Counted from the first letter of the stretch, positions 22,060 through 34,613 are shown. The stretch: DNA of 64,000 bases from Charina bottae (GCA_023362775.1 JALMGJ010000001.1:61163501-61227500), one strand, 5' to 3'. The notes: a model not told the origin generated them from the letters alone. Translations and numbers: made by a program.

Positions 22060-22320
22060 TTCATTCATTCATTCATTCATTCATTCATTCATTCATTCAA
22101 TTTATCCCCGCCCATCCTCCCCAAACATTGGACTCTGGGTGGGTTACAACAGATAAAAATTTAAAATCTATACAGAATTTCTAAAAAACAACAAATACAA
22201 GAATAAATAAAATCCAAAGATGATAAAAGCCATAGTATAGATCACAATACTACGGGGCCAACCAACCCCAAGAGGCACTACTACCTCCGTCGTCCCATGT
22301 CAGGCGGCAGTTATACTTTT
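22021..22320 (-). mobile_element. CR1-type LINE 3' tail with microsatellite
   Basis: An (ATTT)n(ATTC)n tract at 22026-22099 is followed by ttatccccgcccatcctccc and tctgggtgggttacaacaga. This is the reverse of the common reptile tail 'covered by gggcgg ... AATAAATA'. It has no coding part. Confidence 0.65.
22026..22099. repeat. (ATTT)n(ATTC)n microsatellite
   Basis: Compound tetranucleotide tract of about 74 bp with a clean switch from ATTT to ATTC. Confidence 0.97.
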
Positions 22321-22768
22321 ATGACACTTCATTATCAAAAGTGACATGGTTGAATGTGGCTGGCAATACCAGGGAGTCAAAGATGAAGCCATGGCTGAAA
22401 GATAGAAGATATGTCTGATGAATAGAAAGCATAATCATGGAGATGAATGCAATATGAAAGGAAAAATGAAAAGAAATCACTTTTGTAGCCATAGTAAGTC
22501 TAGGCTGACAAAAAGTTAGCCACTATGCTGAGCAACTTTCCATTTTGAAAAACAAGTAATGTGAGAGATGAAGGTGCATGGTGGCCTAGCATGATAGGGA
22601 GTCTGGAAAAGTTTGGAATTTGGGGGGGGGCAATGCCCATTTTTCTGGGGAAGCAGCATGAGAGGCCTGTGTGAGGCTTCTGGTTTTGGTTACTGTGGGG
22701 CTGATTGGCAGGTCTAGTGATTTCCCTGTTTTTCTGTTCAGGTCTTTTGTGTAGCTCTCTTCTGGTGA

Positions 22769-22865
22769 TATGTTCACATGAATTCAGTCCTTGAGTTCAA
22801 CACACAAATATTGGTGACAGCCCCTCCCCTCTCTTAAGCTTGGGATGTGACTGACAAGCCAGTCT
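22769..22865 (+). repeat. Direct repeat, copy 1, left of a CR1 fragment
   Basis: About 97 bp: ttcacatgaattcagtcctt, then acacaaatattggtga, then gacaagccagtctt. A diverged second copy lies at 23519-23622. The pair brackets the CR1 piece at 22866-23515. Confidence 0.75.
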
Positions 22866-23515
22866 TATTTATTTACTTATTTATTTATCTACAGGACTTA
22901 TATGGCCGCCTATCTCATACAATGACTCTAGGTGGCTCACAACAATCCATAAAACTAAGTTAAAAACAAAGGTATACTTCCCCCCCCCCCCCCGGCGCCA
23001 GACCAAACTTCCTCACAGGTAACCCCCCATCCTACCCAATGCTTGGGGGAAGAGCCAGGTCTACACAGACCTCCAGAAGGCTAAAGGGTAGGGATCCCTC
23101 TGATCTCTGGTGGGAGGCTGTTCTAAAGGACTGGGGCAGCCACCGAGAAGGTATGCCTCCGAGGTCCCATCAGATGGCAACATTTAAGGGAGGGGACCTG
23201 GAGCGCACCCACCCTATTTAACCTAGTAGGATGGGCAGATACCCCAGGGAGAGGCAGTCCCACAAGTAACCTGGCCCTGTGCCCTGTAGGGCTTTAAAGG
23301 TGATAACCAGCACCTCGGATTGCACCTGGAAAGCAACTGGAAGCCAGTGCAGCTCATGCAGCAGTGGTGTTACTCAGGTGAACCGCAGGGCACCCAAAAT
23401 GGCATGTGCCACTGCATTCTGGATTAGTTGCAGCTTCTGGATGGTCTTCAGGGGCAACCCCATGTAGAGCGCATTGCAGTAATCCAAATGGGAGGTGACT
23501 AAGGCATGGATGAGT
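22866..23515 (-). mobile_element. CR1-clade LINE, C-terminal ORF2 and tail, degenerate
   Basis: On the minus strand it shows homology to the 19446-19945 copy. Examples are ccctacagggcacagggcca (GTGPGY region) and gatccagaatgcagtggc-like text upstream, extending further 5' to the '[13 protein letters not shown]' region near 23480. Frames are broken. The tail at 22866-22960 has ATTT repeats and a C14 run at 22981-22994. Confidence 0.8.
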
Positions 23516-23518
23516 TAT

Positions 23519-23622
23519 TATGCTCACATGAACTCAGTCCTTGAGTTCAATACACAAATATTGGTGAGCAGTTCCCCTCCCCCCTTAAATCATGCTTGCG
23601 ATGTAACTGGCAAGCCAGTCTT
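23519..23622 (+). repeat. Direct repeat, copy 2, right of the CR1 fragment
   Basis: ctcacatgaactcagtcctt, acacaaatattggtga and ggcaagccagtctt match copy 1 at 22769-22865 with several substitutions and small indels. Confidence 0.75.
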
Positions 23623-25194
23623 CATGGATACAATCCTGTTGTCTCTAGACAATCATCCTATATCTTTGGATGACTAGCTGTTTATTGACAACACCGCATA
23701 ACTTTACAGAGTTGAGGAGCTGCTTAGTTCTATATGCAAATGTATTGCCTGAACAGGCATTGTTTGTGGTAGGTAGGTAGAAAGATAACAATTGTTTATA
23801 TATGGGAGTGGTTCTCAGATTTGGTGGATTGCCAAATTAGTTCAGTAAGGATAGTTATGACACTATACTTCATAAGCATGTATCTGTGGGCCCCAAAGTT
23901 GGGAGCCCTTAATATACATTACCTATTGCATTGCTTTACATAATTTGGTTATGTGGAATAGTTTTATTTTCTTTGGTTCATAAAGAATCGTCCTCTGTTA
24001 CAATCAGTCTTCAGAGGATTTTTTTTCCTGTTTCAAGGACTGGACAATCCAAGTGGAGTTAAATAACCATAGGAAGAGAGAACTGCATGCGCCTTGGAGC
24101 AGTGCTTCGACATTATAGTCTTCTCCATCTTGAGACATGTTGTATTCCTCTTTAAATCATAACAATTATTTCTAAATATTTATAGACATGTACACTAGAA
24201 TATATTCAAATTTAATACATATTGTGAATCTTTTGTCCTCTTTTTGGTGAGGCATAAGTTGCCACCTTTCCAATGTGTTGGAAGTGCCAAAACACAATAC
24301 GGTGATATTTTTGTACAAAAAGCATATACCTTTTTAAGCTGGGTAAACCTAATTTCATATCCCATTTTTAGACTATGTCACACATTGTGGCCAGCTTTTA
24401 GCAACTTGGTCACACTATTCCAGTATAATGGTCACACAATTCCAGTGGATTTGTGAGAGGGCATTTAACAGGATAATTACACCAAAGATTTTGAAAAAGG
24501 AGTGAAAAGCTTGCAGGTGTACATGCAGAAAAGATTGAAGGAAGTTATTACAAGTTTTTGGCTTGAAGTGTTTTATATTAGTCCTCAAAAGACTGATAAA
24601 AACTTTTAAAAATCAGAGCTTGATCCTTCTAACTTGTAAAAAGTTGCTAGAATGATGGTCCATCACAAAAATGAAGTTTTCTAAGTAAGTCTTTTAGAAA
24701 TGCAAGTTGATGCTGTCTTTTTAATTAGAACAAGTATAGTGAAGTGGCACTTTATGGGGGTTAATTATAAATATTTAATATGATCTGGAGTTCACCAAGT
24801 ACTCTATCGAGACCTGTGATTCTGTGTGAAAACAAGCTAAATTAATGCCCTATCATTTTCTGTTTGGAGTCATTCTTTTTGGTGATTTTCACAGCTATTG
24901 CAGTTCTAATCACTCCTAATCTACTGTGGCTGCACTTAAAAAGCTTAAATAATCCTTCTTTTATAGTAAGAAAAAGAATGCTTTTCTTGCATGCCATCTT
25001 GGTCCCAATAATAAAAACAAGATATATTATATTCATTGCAAATTGCAGTTTACACATTTCAATCCATTTGCTAACTGTTTTAGTAATATGTAGTACTAGC
25101 TTTGAGGTTTTGGAGTTGGATGTTTTTTATCTATGTTCCTGAATATATATATAAATGTGTGTCTCTCTGTGTGTTTTTATATAATTATTTAATT

Positions 25195-25262
25195 ATTGTA
25201 ACCCGCCCAGAGTCCCTTGTATGGGAGATGGGCGGGGAATAAATTAAATAAATAAATAAATA
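25195..25262. repeat. Short LINE/SINE 3' tail (gggcgg ... AATAAATA type)
   Basis: acccgcccagagtcccttgt, then gggagatgggcggggaataa, then AAATA repeats. The same kind of tail is seen at 41069-41131, 43112-43196 and 47703-47785. Confidence 0.65.
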
Positions 25263-25295
25263 ATAAAAATAAATATAGAAAATATATGGGTCATA

Positions 25296-25617
25296 AGGGG
25301 CATGATGGCTCAGTGGTTAAGATGCTAGGCTTGTTGATCAGAAGGTCGGCGGTTGGAGACCCGAGCGCTGTGTGACGGAGTGAGCTCCCGCACTTGCCCC
25401 AGCTCTTGCCAACCTAGCAATTCGAAAGCATGCAAATGCAAGTAGATAAATAGGTACCACTTGGGTGGGATGGTAACAGCGTTCTGCGCGCATCATGCCA
25501 GCCACATGACCGCGGAAGCATCTTCGGACAACGCTGGCTCTTCGGCTAACAAATGGAGATGAGCACCGGCCCCTAGAGTCGGACACGACTGTGCAGGGGA
25601 AACCTTTACCTTTTTTT
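25296..25617 (+). mobile_element. tRNA-derived SINE (family A), full length
   Basis: The head ggggcatgatggctcagtgg carries box A. The body includes ccaacctagcaattcgaaag, and the tail ctagagtcggacacgactgt ends in aacctttacctttt. The 10-bp target duplication atgggtcata lies at 25286-25295 and 25618-25627. Box B is diverged (cggttggagacccg). Confidence 0.93.
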
Positions 25618-25659
25618 ATGGGTCATAGATATATAGAGATTAAAACCATCCATTAAATA

Positions 25660-26265
25660 AAATTAAATTGCAATAAATAAAAGCAGACATAAATAATTGA
25701 CAGCTGTCCCAATACATAGCACTCTATGTCCCAAAGGCTTGGCATACATCACCATCTCAACAGTGAGCGAGCAACCGAGACCTTGGGGTGGGCAGGCAAG
25801 CTGTTCCATAAGACTGAGGCAGACACTGAAAAGGCTTGTGTTTGAATCCCTACCCTCCTGACCTCCCTTAGGGGGAAACTTCAACATACCTTCTCACCTT
25901 GTGCTCTACTCAGAGAAGATGGTCCTGCAGGTACCAAGCATATGAACTCTAAGAGGCTTTATAGGTCATAACAGCACTTTGAAGAGTACCTGGAAACATA
26001 TTGGCAGCCAATACAGTGCAGGTATTACCCTGCTGTAATGCCTGTCTCCCACCAGCAAATAGGTTTTGTATCATTTTGTATCAACTGGAGTTTTTGAGTT
26101 GTCTTCAAAGGCAGTCCCAAACTGAGTGCATTATAGTAATCCAAACACCAGATAATAAAGGCATGAGTGACAATCACCAAGGCATCACGTTCTAAGAAAA
26201 TTTGTAACTGGTACATTGGGTGAAGCCAGGCAAAGGTTCTTGTGGCCATGGCCTCAGCTTGCTAT
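25660..26265 (-). mobile_element. CR1-clade LINE fragment, degenerate
   Basis: The minus-strand frame at 26025-26249 reads LERDALVIVTHAF, then LDYYNALSLGLPLKTTQKLQ, a clear CR1-type ORF2 C-terminal block. Downstream text to about 25660 matches the later part out of frame. Confidence 0.75.
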
Positions 26266-26660
26266 ATGCAGAAGAATCCCCAGATAACAGACGTTCTCCT
26301 CCCAAGGCCAAATTCAGAGTAGTATGGTCAGGTTGTTTCTGGTTTCAAGCACTCCATCTTGTTGAGACTCAGCCTAAGCCTTAGTGTCTGAAAACTTTAG
26401 AGCAGATTTTGGCTGAGAATTGGAAAAAGAGAGGGTGAATCAGAAAAAAATAATTTTTAATCTATAAGGTCATCCCAGTTCTTGAAGATCCGCTCTGCAC
26501 AAGTTCGAGTCTACACCATGATGATTCTTATGAGGATATATTTTTCTCTGTTTTGGTTACTTTAGCTGACCATTTATTTCTATTTTTATTACACACTTTA
26601 ATAAAATTTACACTCAAGTTTGTTTTGAGATGCTTGGCTTGTTACTTTTTAACTATAGGT

Positions 26661-26760
26661 GGGCCAAATGCAAGTTTCAGTTCCATAATTCCCAGCAGTT
26701 GACAGGCTGGCTGGGGAATTTTGGGAGTAGAAGTCCACAAATCTGAGTGGTGCCCTGGCT
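26661..26760. mobile_element. Degenerate palindromic hAT MITE
   Basis: Diverged text resembling both arms of the MITE at 43547-43681: tccataattcccagcagttg and ctggctggggaattttggga, then gaagtccacaaatct. No clear ends or target duplication. Confidence 0.55.
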
Positions 26761-29662
26761 AGATTATTGGAGTCATAGAGGTGGGGAAGGCTGGGCCAGA
26801 ATATAGACTGTTTCTGGCAAACAGTGAATTTACTGTTTCCTACAAATAAAAATGCAGTTTAAGGGGTTTTTTTATGACAACTATATCCATGCTACCATTA
26901 ATAGGACTATTTAATTTCTGCATACATTCTGATACATCCATAACCATGGATATTGTGACATGCATAATTTAACTGTTTATTAATAAACTAGCTATTTTTT
27001 GTAAAAATAGCAAAAACTGCTTAGCCTAACAATTTAATGTAAGCTTTATATTCGTGCAAGAATACTATATTTATATAAAAGCTTTTAAAGTTATTCTTTC
27101 TTTCTGGTGATACAGTATATAGGTGTATCTTTTCCAAAGAATACTGAATAAAACAAAATGCTTTAAGCTTGGTTGACAAAACAAAAGTATGCATGAATGA
27201 AAATAAATATCCCTAAATGGATTGTCCAACCCAGTTCTGACATACAGCAAAGGGCAAAAGCAATCTGGATCATATCAGATATTTTATAAGCTGAAAAAAT
27301 TTGAATATTTTTTTCAAGATTTTTGTGATAGTGATGGGTTTGTCCATGAACTCATCCTTGGCAAACTGATTTAATTTCACAGGCCATAGATCCTAGATTT
27401 CTAAAATAATTTGTGGAAAGTATTTATTGAAATAGCAAGGTGCTCTCTCGAATATCGAAAGACCAGATGCCCAAACAATCTGCTAGAGCACAGAATTGTG
27501 AAGGAGCCATTGCATTAGCAAAAAATTTGGTTGTTATCCCACAGGAATACAATTTACTTTGCACAGCTGATGAAAATCCATGAGATCTTCATTTCAAATA
27601 GCCAATTAAAATTGAAGTTGTCAGAGTTATCTCAAGATGAGCAAGCTAGAATAGTGACAGGAAATTAAAGAGGCTCCTATATAGGTTAGTGAAAAGTAGA
27701 GTGACCAAATAAATATACTAGCATTCTGTGTAGCTGACTAGAGTCTGTGTAATGACTAACTGGAAAGGTTCCTGTATTATTTAAAATGGCTGTCTGGACC
27801 CATGGCCCTGGGGGAATTAAATATGAATTTCATGCCCTGTGTACATAAATTAATTCTAGTAGTTTTTACTTTTAGAATAGTTTACTCTGTCCAAACCCTG
27901 TTAAATTTAATCATAGCAATTAAATATAAGCTCATACAGTGATCGTTAGTTAATTTGGATTCTTTCAAAACTATACGTGCAAACAAGATGCTGCTTGGTG
28001 TTTTTTTTTCCAACTTACAATAACTGAGGTTACATATATGGAGACTTTTTAAAACAAACAAAATTCCACTGATCAACTGTTGGAAGGGAATGCTGAGTTT
28101 AGTCTCATAATTCTCCCAAGTGCCTACAAACCAACAGAATGGTGAAGTTCTGGTTTATTAGTTAAGTTCTTACTGCCTTATTTGTTCCACGCATACCCTA
28201 TTAAAGCACAGATTGGTAATTCTTGGTCATTCTCTGTGAAGCTTTCAGAATCCTGTGTACTGTTGCATTTAGTTTCAGATACATCTCTATAGTTGGACAT
28301 CTTGATGTTAAGAGGGAGCAAAGTTAAAGCTCCTCTCCAAGAATATTATCAAGATAATGGATGGGAAGAATAGGATTTCTCCACAGTTATACAACTGAGA
28401 TTTCTGTTTACCATTGATGTTTGTCTACTGAAAAACCCATTTTAATCAAGGCTGGGGGAGGGAAACTTTAATCCCCACCTGAACAATCCCATCTCTAGGT
28501 TGATTGTGCTCCTTCTGACTTAATGAAACAACTGCTTCGTAGGTATGTGGACCATAGTCTGTCTCTTCTGCAATAAATAACATTTCATCTTAATTACAGG
28601 GGAGACAGCCAGTGTCTGTGAGTGGTTAAGGAGTTCATGTCTTTCTACGTGCATGCACTTGTGTGTATATCTGTGCAGAGTACACATGCATTCTGTCATG
28701 GCAGCAAACTGTTATGGGGCATGAGAAGAATGTGTATACACAAGCCTGTATGCTGAGTCTCATGATTTGCCATGAAACTGAGAGGTTGAGGCTCCAACTG
28801 TGTGTGTGTGTGTGTGAAGGAGAAGAAAAGAAAGGAAACAGTTATACCACAGAGGCATTATTGTGGTAATAATTACTAGATATTGAGAGCCAGGCAGGAT
28901 AGTCATATGCCCTGAAAATTTTTAAAAATAATTATACCACTACAAACATTAAATATTCAAACAGCAGCAGCAAGACATCTTGCAAATCATTCCATCTCTG
29001 TTTCAGAATTCTAGGCAAAGACAGATACTTTTCAAGTAATCCTATGCTTAGCATTTAGATGGCCTGGTGGCTGAGATTGTTCCACCCAGATGTGGTTCTG
29101 CTAAGGAGAACCACAAATAAGAAAAATGCTGAGAATTGCAAGTAAAATAAAGCTTCTTTCAAGAATACATTTCCATAAATATATTATGGAATATTATGGA
29201 AGATGTATGCATAATGGAACTAACTAAATAACTAAAACCTGAAATAGAAGGTCAGGCCAGTCATCCCTGAAGTATTTCAAGACTTTTGTTTCATAATGTT
29301 TGTGATACTGTTTTGTGATAAAATAAATAAAGGCTCTTGTTTAAATTTTTAAAATCTCTAGTTTTCTTGTTATCCAAAATACTTCAATTAGGACAAAAGT
29401 TTTATACAGGTTTAAGGATTCACAATTTGTCTAGTCCAAAATGCCATGAAGTAGCAACTGGAAAATGCAGGTGTAAGAATACAATGCTCAGTGAATAATT
29501 TGTAGAGGACAAATTATTTTAATCATTTTGCATGCATATCTTTCCTCCTGTCACTAAAAATTTATTGATAGACAGGCCAATATGTAATAAGGGGCACAGA
29601 GTATTTGTACCCATATACTTGTTCTAAACAATAATTTCTGACCAATTCTCTATTTATTCCAG

Positions 29663-29858
29663 TGTGATCACTGTCAGCCACTGTACAATGAGAAGCCTTT
29701 CCATCCAGGAGATCAACTTCATGCTTATAATTGCAAACCTTGTCAATGTTTTGGCCATGCCATAAGCTGTCACTACAATAGGACAATGGATTACTTTCCT
29801 AATGAATACTATAGAGGTGGTGGTGGAGTCTGTGATAATTGTCAACATAACACCTCAG
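29663..29858 (+). CDS. USH2A: USH2A exon 10: end of LE module 1 and first part of LE module 2
   Basis: This 196-bp exon has acceptor ctatttattccag and donor gtaatt. It starts in phase 0 with CDHC, completes module 1 at HAYNC, and begins module 2 with CQCFGHAISC. Module 2 carries an unusually long loop before GGGGVCDNC, which is also a feature of the usherin module as I recall it. It ends one base into a glycine codon. Length and phases match human exon 10. The donor gtaatt is slightly weaker than the other donors. Confidence 0.97.
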
Positions 29859-31681
29859 GTAATTATCACAACCAAACGGAATGCACATACCTTTGCACCA
29901 GCACATGCATATATTTTGTGGCTGGCTCTTCCAAAGTGTCATTAGTTTGAGTTGGAAATGTAAAATGTATAATTCTCTAATGTGAATTATCCCCCCCCCC
30001 AGGAAATTAATTATTGTGTAAATCCACGCATTACAGAAAGAAGTAAAAATTACACACTAAAAAGATTTAAGTCTGTTGGAAGTGTCAATGTACAAAATAA
30101 GGTGGAGCCTGTATCCCTAGCTCCTATACATGGTTTATACATGTGCATTATTCATAATGTATGTACAGACCAATGTACCTGTCACATTATACAGTACATG
30201 TTATAGGGAAGGGCCATAGAATGAATGTTTTGCATAGACAAAATCCCAGACTGAATTCCAGCACTGAACTGGCTGTTTGAAATCTAGAGAATTCTTTCAG
30301 TTAGAGCATCATAGATGAAAAAAGTAATGAACTGTAATTTGACTCATGTCAGAGTAGAACGGTTGTCAAGGAAATAAGGGACACAGAGCTGCTATGGGAA
30401 GTCATAATATGATATGCGTTGCTTCCTGGATCAGCATTGGATTAGGAGAAGCTACTTTAAAGAAGGCAATACCCATTCCAATAAAGGGGAAAGAAAAACA
30501 TGTTATAATATTTGTGATTTTCCACAAGGATCACCTTTTAATAGGACCTTGTTGCTCTGATGTATCAGTTCTGATGACAAGTCTTCAAAAAATACAGAAC
30601 CAAACTAAATTATAATGGAATAACTGGATGAGATTAGGCATTAATTTAAGGATGTACTGCGGCTCTGTGTCATTTAAAAATAAGCGCTATCATTTTGCAA
30701 AAGTTTTCAGGTTCTGAAAACTAAATATCTCAGTGTACTGTTGGGAAAGATTCCTATCTGTATGTAGCTTGAATCATGTCAACTGGATTTCTATTTTCTC
30801 AGTGGAAACATTTTGCTCCTTATCCAAGGAGCTTCTTCAGTCTGAGCAAAGTTGGTAAGGGAATCCTAAATATGTTTCTAGGTGGCTGTGTGACCTTACA
30901 CCTGGGGCTAGGTCACACAGCTACCTAGAAACATATTTAGGATTCCCTTACCAACTTTGCTCAGACTGAAGAAGCTCCTTGGATAAGGAGCAAAACGTTT
31001 CCACTGAGAAAATAGAAATCCAGTTGACATGATTCAAGCTACAGACAATTCCACCTGGATGACTGAGAACCTTCATAGACATTCCTATCTGTAATTCAGA
31101 TCAACTGCTCCCAACCAGTATAAATTCTGCTAAAACAAACTAACTCTTCTGCTTTCTCAGAATAAGTCAGATGTGTTCTGGCCTGCTATTCTTCAGGTGA
31201 AAGGAACCTTGAATTTGCAGAAGTGACTCTGATCCTGTGAATTATTTTAAATGTATAAGTCCAATAGAGTCCTGTCATTTCATACAAACATGCACTTGCT
31301 GAAATTATCATTTTGCATGCTGTCTCATGATAATGTTTTGAGCTTTCAGTACTCTTGGCTTTTGTTCTTAGCAGCAGATTGGAAAGTTTGAAGTTTAAGA
31401 ATAACTTCCTATTTTAAAGAATAGGTATCATACAGCCTAGCTTCATAGGAGTGTCATGTTATGTAACAGATGGACGTTTAATGGAGTAAAACACAGTTTG
31501 TAACAGGTTCATTGTTTCATATGCTCTGGATCACTAAATTGGCAGGTAGAGATGAAAGGTGCATTAAAATGGACATCCTGAAAATTATATAATTCTCTCA
31601 AGGGAATAGTCTTTAATTTTGAATTATACAGCTAATTTTCCTGAATTGGAAGCTACATTGCATAACCTTTTCTTTATGCAG
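29859..31681 (+). other. USH2A: USH2A intron 10
   Basis: This 1.8-kb intron, the shortest complete one here, holds the inverted-duplication insertion at 30763-31080 and otherwise no recognisable element. Confidence 0.85.
30763..31080. mobile_element. Inverted-duplication retroelement insertion (probable Penelope-type 3' end)
   Basis: The left arm 30763-30895 and right arm 30911-31043 are 133 bp each and reverse complements with only about two or three mismatches. A 15-bp spacer separates them. A further 37 bp follows the right arm. The whole 318-bp insert is bracketed by attcctatctgta at 30750-30762 and 31081-31093, a 13-bp duplication. The text agactgaagaagctccttgg, then gagcaaaacgttt, resembles 3' regions I associate with vertebrate Penelope-like elements. 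Family is inferred; structure is seen directly. Confidence 0.8.
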
Positions 31682-31812
31682 GAAGAAACTGTGAGTTGTG
31701 TAATGATTTCTTCTATCGGCATGTAGATGCAAATCTCTCAGCTTTGGATGTTTGTAAACCGTGTGAGTGTTACTCAGCAGGCACCAAAAATGGTAGTCAC
31801 CTTTGCAGTAAG
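31682..31812 (+). CDS. USH2A: USH2A exon 11: end of LE module 2, start of LE module 3
   Basis: This 131-bp exon has acceptor tttatgcag and donor gtaagt. It completes a glycine codon, then encodes RNCELCNDFFYRH to SALDVC, closing LE module 2. It continues with KPCECYSAGTKNGSHLCSK, opening module 3. It ends in phase 0. Length and phase equal human exon 11. Confidence 0.97.
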
Positions 31813-32185
31813 GTAAGTGGCTTTGTCCCCAAGTTGCCTTTAAATTGGCTGCTATTGGCACTAATTCCCATTATCAAGATTTTTTTAAAAATGGAGAGGG
31901 ATTCACCAAGTTCTTGGAAATTTCTTTTACTATTTTATACTTCAATATTTCTGATTTGCCAAATTCTCAAAGGTGAAATTGGGACAATAGTATTCAAAGA
32001 ATTCATGAAATATGTTAGAGATACAAAGATAATAACTATAGCCTTCATCTCATCCTTTAGAGAAATATGGATATTTTTTTGTAGAAGGAATGTAAGAGCA
32101 GTTATATAAACACCAGCTTAGCCCTAAGAGAGAGGGGAGGGACTGAGAAAGAAGCTCAAGACTCTTGATTTTCTTTGGTATAAGG

Positions 32186-32432
32186 CAGAGCTTTCCAAAC
32201 TTTTCATGTTGGTGACACACTTTTTAGACATGCATCATTTCGCGACACACTCTTACAGCAGGGCACAAGGCAGGCACTAGGACCTGCATGGAATCACAGC
32301 AGGTTTGGAAGCAGCAAGGCACAAGGCAGGCACTAGGACCTGCGCGGAAGCCAGGAGGCAGCAGCAGCCGCGACACACCCAGACACTGCAGCCGACACAC
32401 TAACGTGTCCCGACACAGTTTGGAAAGCTCTG
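32186..32432. mobile_element. hAT MITE (CAGAGCTTTCCAAAC family), copy 1
   Basis: The ends cagagctttccaaacttttc and cagtttggaaagctctg are inverted repeats. The interior has repeated gcgacacac and gggcacaaggcaggcacta units, the latter appearing twice in tandem. The 8-bp duplication gtataagg lies at 32178-32185 and 32433-32440. Sister copies are at 35469, 40731, 42407 and 54971. Confidence 0.93.
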
Positions 32433-32447
32433 GTATAAGGTGTGGGC

Positions 32448-32500
32448 GGAGGGAGGGAGGGAGGGAGGGAGGGAGGGGGAGGGGGAGAGAGAGAGAGAGA
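32448..32500. repeat. (GGGA)n(GA)n purine tract
   Basis: Purine-only tract directly after the MITE target duplication. Confidence 0.95.
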
Positions 32501-34613
32501 TACTCGGCCAGGCTGTCAACATTCTATTATTATACCCTGCGGCAATAAAGGAGAGTTCCTGTAGTCCTAGTGGAGTTTGTTTCCTGACCTGGCCTACCTC
32601 AAAGGACTGACACCCTCCCAAGACAAACTGGTTGCCTGAATACATATTGCTCTACGTAAGTCCTACTGTGTTCAGAGAGGCTCCCACCCTCATAAATGTA
32701 TTGCAGCCAAAAAGGATCTATAAAAGAATGAACCAGAAGATCCAGCCTGGTTCATTCATACAATATAACCACTCTCACTTTCCTTGCTCCATCCCATGGA
32801 TATGGGAATGCTGAATGTTTCCTTTTGAAATTCTTATTTATAATTTTGATTGACTGTAAATATTGGGGAAGGGTATTAGAAAAGGGGGCATTGATGGAGT
32901 ATATTAAAATCAGAATCTAAAAAAACTTAGGAAACAGCACAAATTTTGAAAAAAATGATGTAACTTGCTGTTTCTGGCATCCGATGCTTTCTCATTGTGT
33001 ATGGACTTTTCTAATAGAAAGCAACCTTATACTGTCAGTTCATCAGTGAATCTAATTCAGTAGTCTCTACACTGACAATTTGGCTTCAAAATGTATTCAG
33101 AAAGAAAAACAATCCTTTGGTTCCTCCTATATAAAAGAAATTCCTTTAAAAAGAATTGCAATAATTTTGGTGAGAATTTTAAAGTTATTTTTCTCCATCA
33201 CCAGACAACTTAAATAGAATTTATTTGGAGAACAGGATTTAACATAAACTCTGTCTGCCTGTCTCTCTAACAATGTCAGGTGATCCCAGCTGAAATGTCA
33301 AAGATAATGGTAAAAGCCTTCTAAAATGTAGGGAGATAATTTCAGAATGGACTAAGGAGGAGTTCGGAAGGCAGCTCATAGACATGGCTGCCAGTTTATT
33401 GTTTTATTTACTGGAATTCAGAAAAGTAATTTCATATAAAAAGGTACCAGTGATTTTAAACTCTTGGCTTTCATTTGCAGGTAAGCAATATAGTGTATTA
33501 ATCAACCCATCTCTTTCAAAGGGCAAGAAAACTATATGGAAATATAGCTGAAAAGTGCTTCCCTTATCACATTTTGGTTCCCTGGTGCAGTGATGAGAAA
33601 TATCTTGCCTGGGAACATTCTGATGTGTATTTTTTCCTTTCATTTTATGTATGTTTTTCTGCTCAGTGAGGACTTTTATTGGTACCTTTAATCGGTCAAA
33701 AAGCTGTGAAAATATATCCAGTTTTGATAACTTCTATCATTGCTTTTACAATCCTAAATCCCAAGCCAGCAATGTGAAATGCAACACTTCTGACATTAGC
33801 TTTAAGTAATGAGCCTGATTTTGTGTTCCTCATAATGATACTTGTTAGGCCAAGACCACAAAACCTGGATAATTCTTTATAATTCCAGAAACAGTTGAAA
33901 ATCACAGGGTGTGCTAAGAACGAAGAGATGGGAAACAAATCCAATGCTACTTTTGAAATTTGCTGTTTCAGCTGGCGATTATTCAACATTGGCAGTAGCT
34001 TAATGTTAAGTTGTTCTAATTCAAGATAATAAAACAGTTTCATGGTTTTCTTCTTTTTCTTTTATTTAATTTTAAGACTGAAGCTTAGCAAGACTGAGAA
34101 ATTAGTTGAAACACCAAGATGATATAAAAAAGAAAATAAGGAAAAATGGGCTGGTCTGTACAGCTCAATAAGGCATAAATAGACTGTAGCAGTAAGACCG
34201 AGATAGAGCAGAATGATTAAGAGGCATTAAAAATAGATTAATAAGTCTGGAGAAAATGGGCAGAAATGAATTACATGAAATAGAAAGGCATTATTGAAGG
34301 AAGTGTTTCCAAGGCTGACCCATGGAAGATGGAATCATAAGGAATAAGGTCCTGGCTCATGAAAATTAATTGTCACGTCACAAGGATAATTTTCAAGAAA
34401 GTGTGTTTAAATGGCCCAGAATACACTTTCGCTGCATAATTTACCATTCTGAGCAGTTCATCAATGCTTTTCTGTAAAGAACCAGTTATATGTCATTTAG
34501 CCTAAACGAAGATACAGAATTGCAGAAGAGAATAAGTATATGAGTTTTTATCCTTGTAGATAAAAAAATTCCCTATAGTTTAGGGAAAATGATACTTTCA
34601 TTATAACAGCACT

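Larger units (their letters stand above)
9602..29662 (+). other. USH2A: USH2A intron 9 (20-kb transposon-rich intron)
   Basis: The part from 10 to 26.3 kb is largely transposon-derived: BovB, Penelope-like, copia, fold-back, hAT and CR1 pieces listed separately. Recognised pieces end at about 26760. The stretch 26761-29662 shows nothing recognisable apart from a short TG run near 28799-28816. The stretches 20707-22020, 22321-22768 and 23623-25194 also show no recognisable family. Confidence 0.85.

Noticed and set aside
24842..25142. Overlapping frames on both strands with hydrophobic stretches
   Set aside because: AT-rich sequence gives Leu/Ile-rich frames by chance. No start context, splice sites or homology I recognise.
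25296..25400. tRNA-like box A and box B sequences, also at 4290, 8491, 46150, 59045, 62800 and 63967
   Set aside because: They are SINE heads joined to SINE bodies and cannot form a proper cloverleaf with acceptor stem. They are not tRNA genes.
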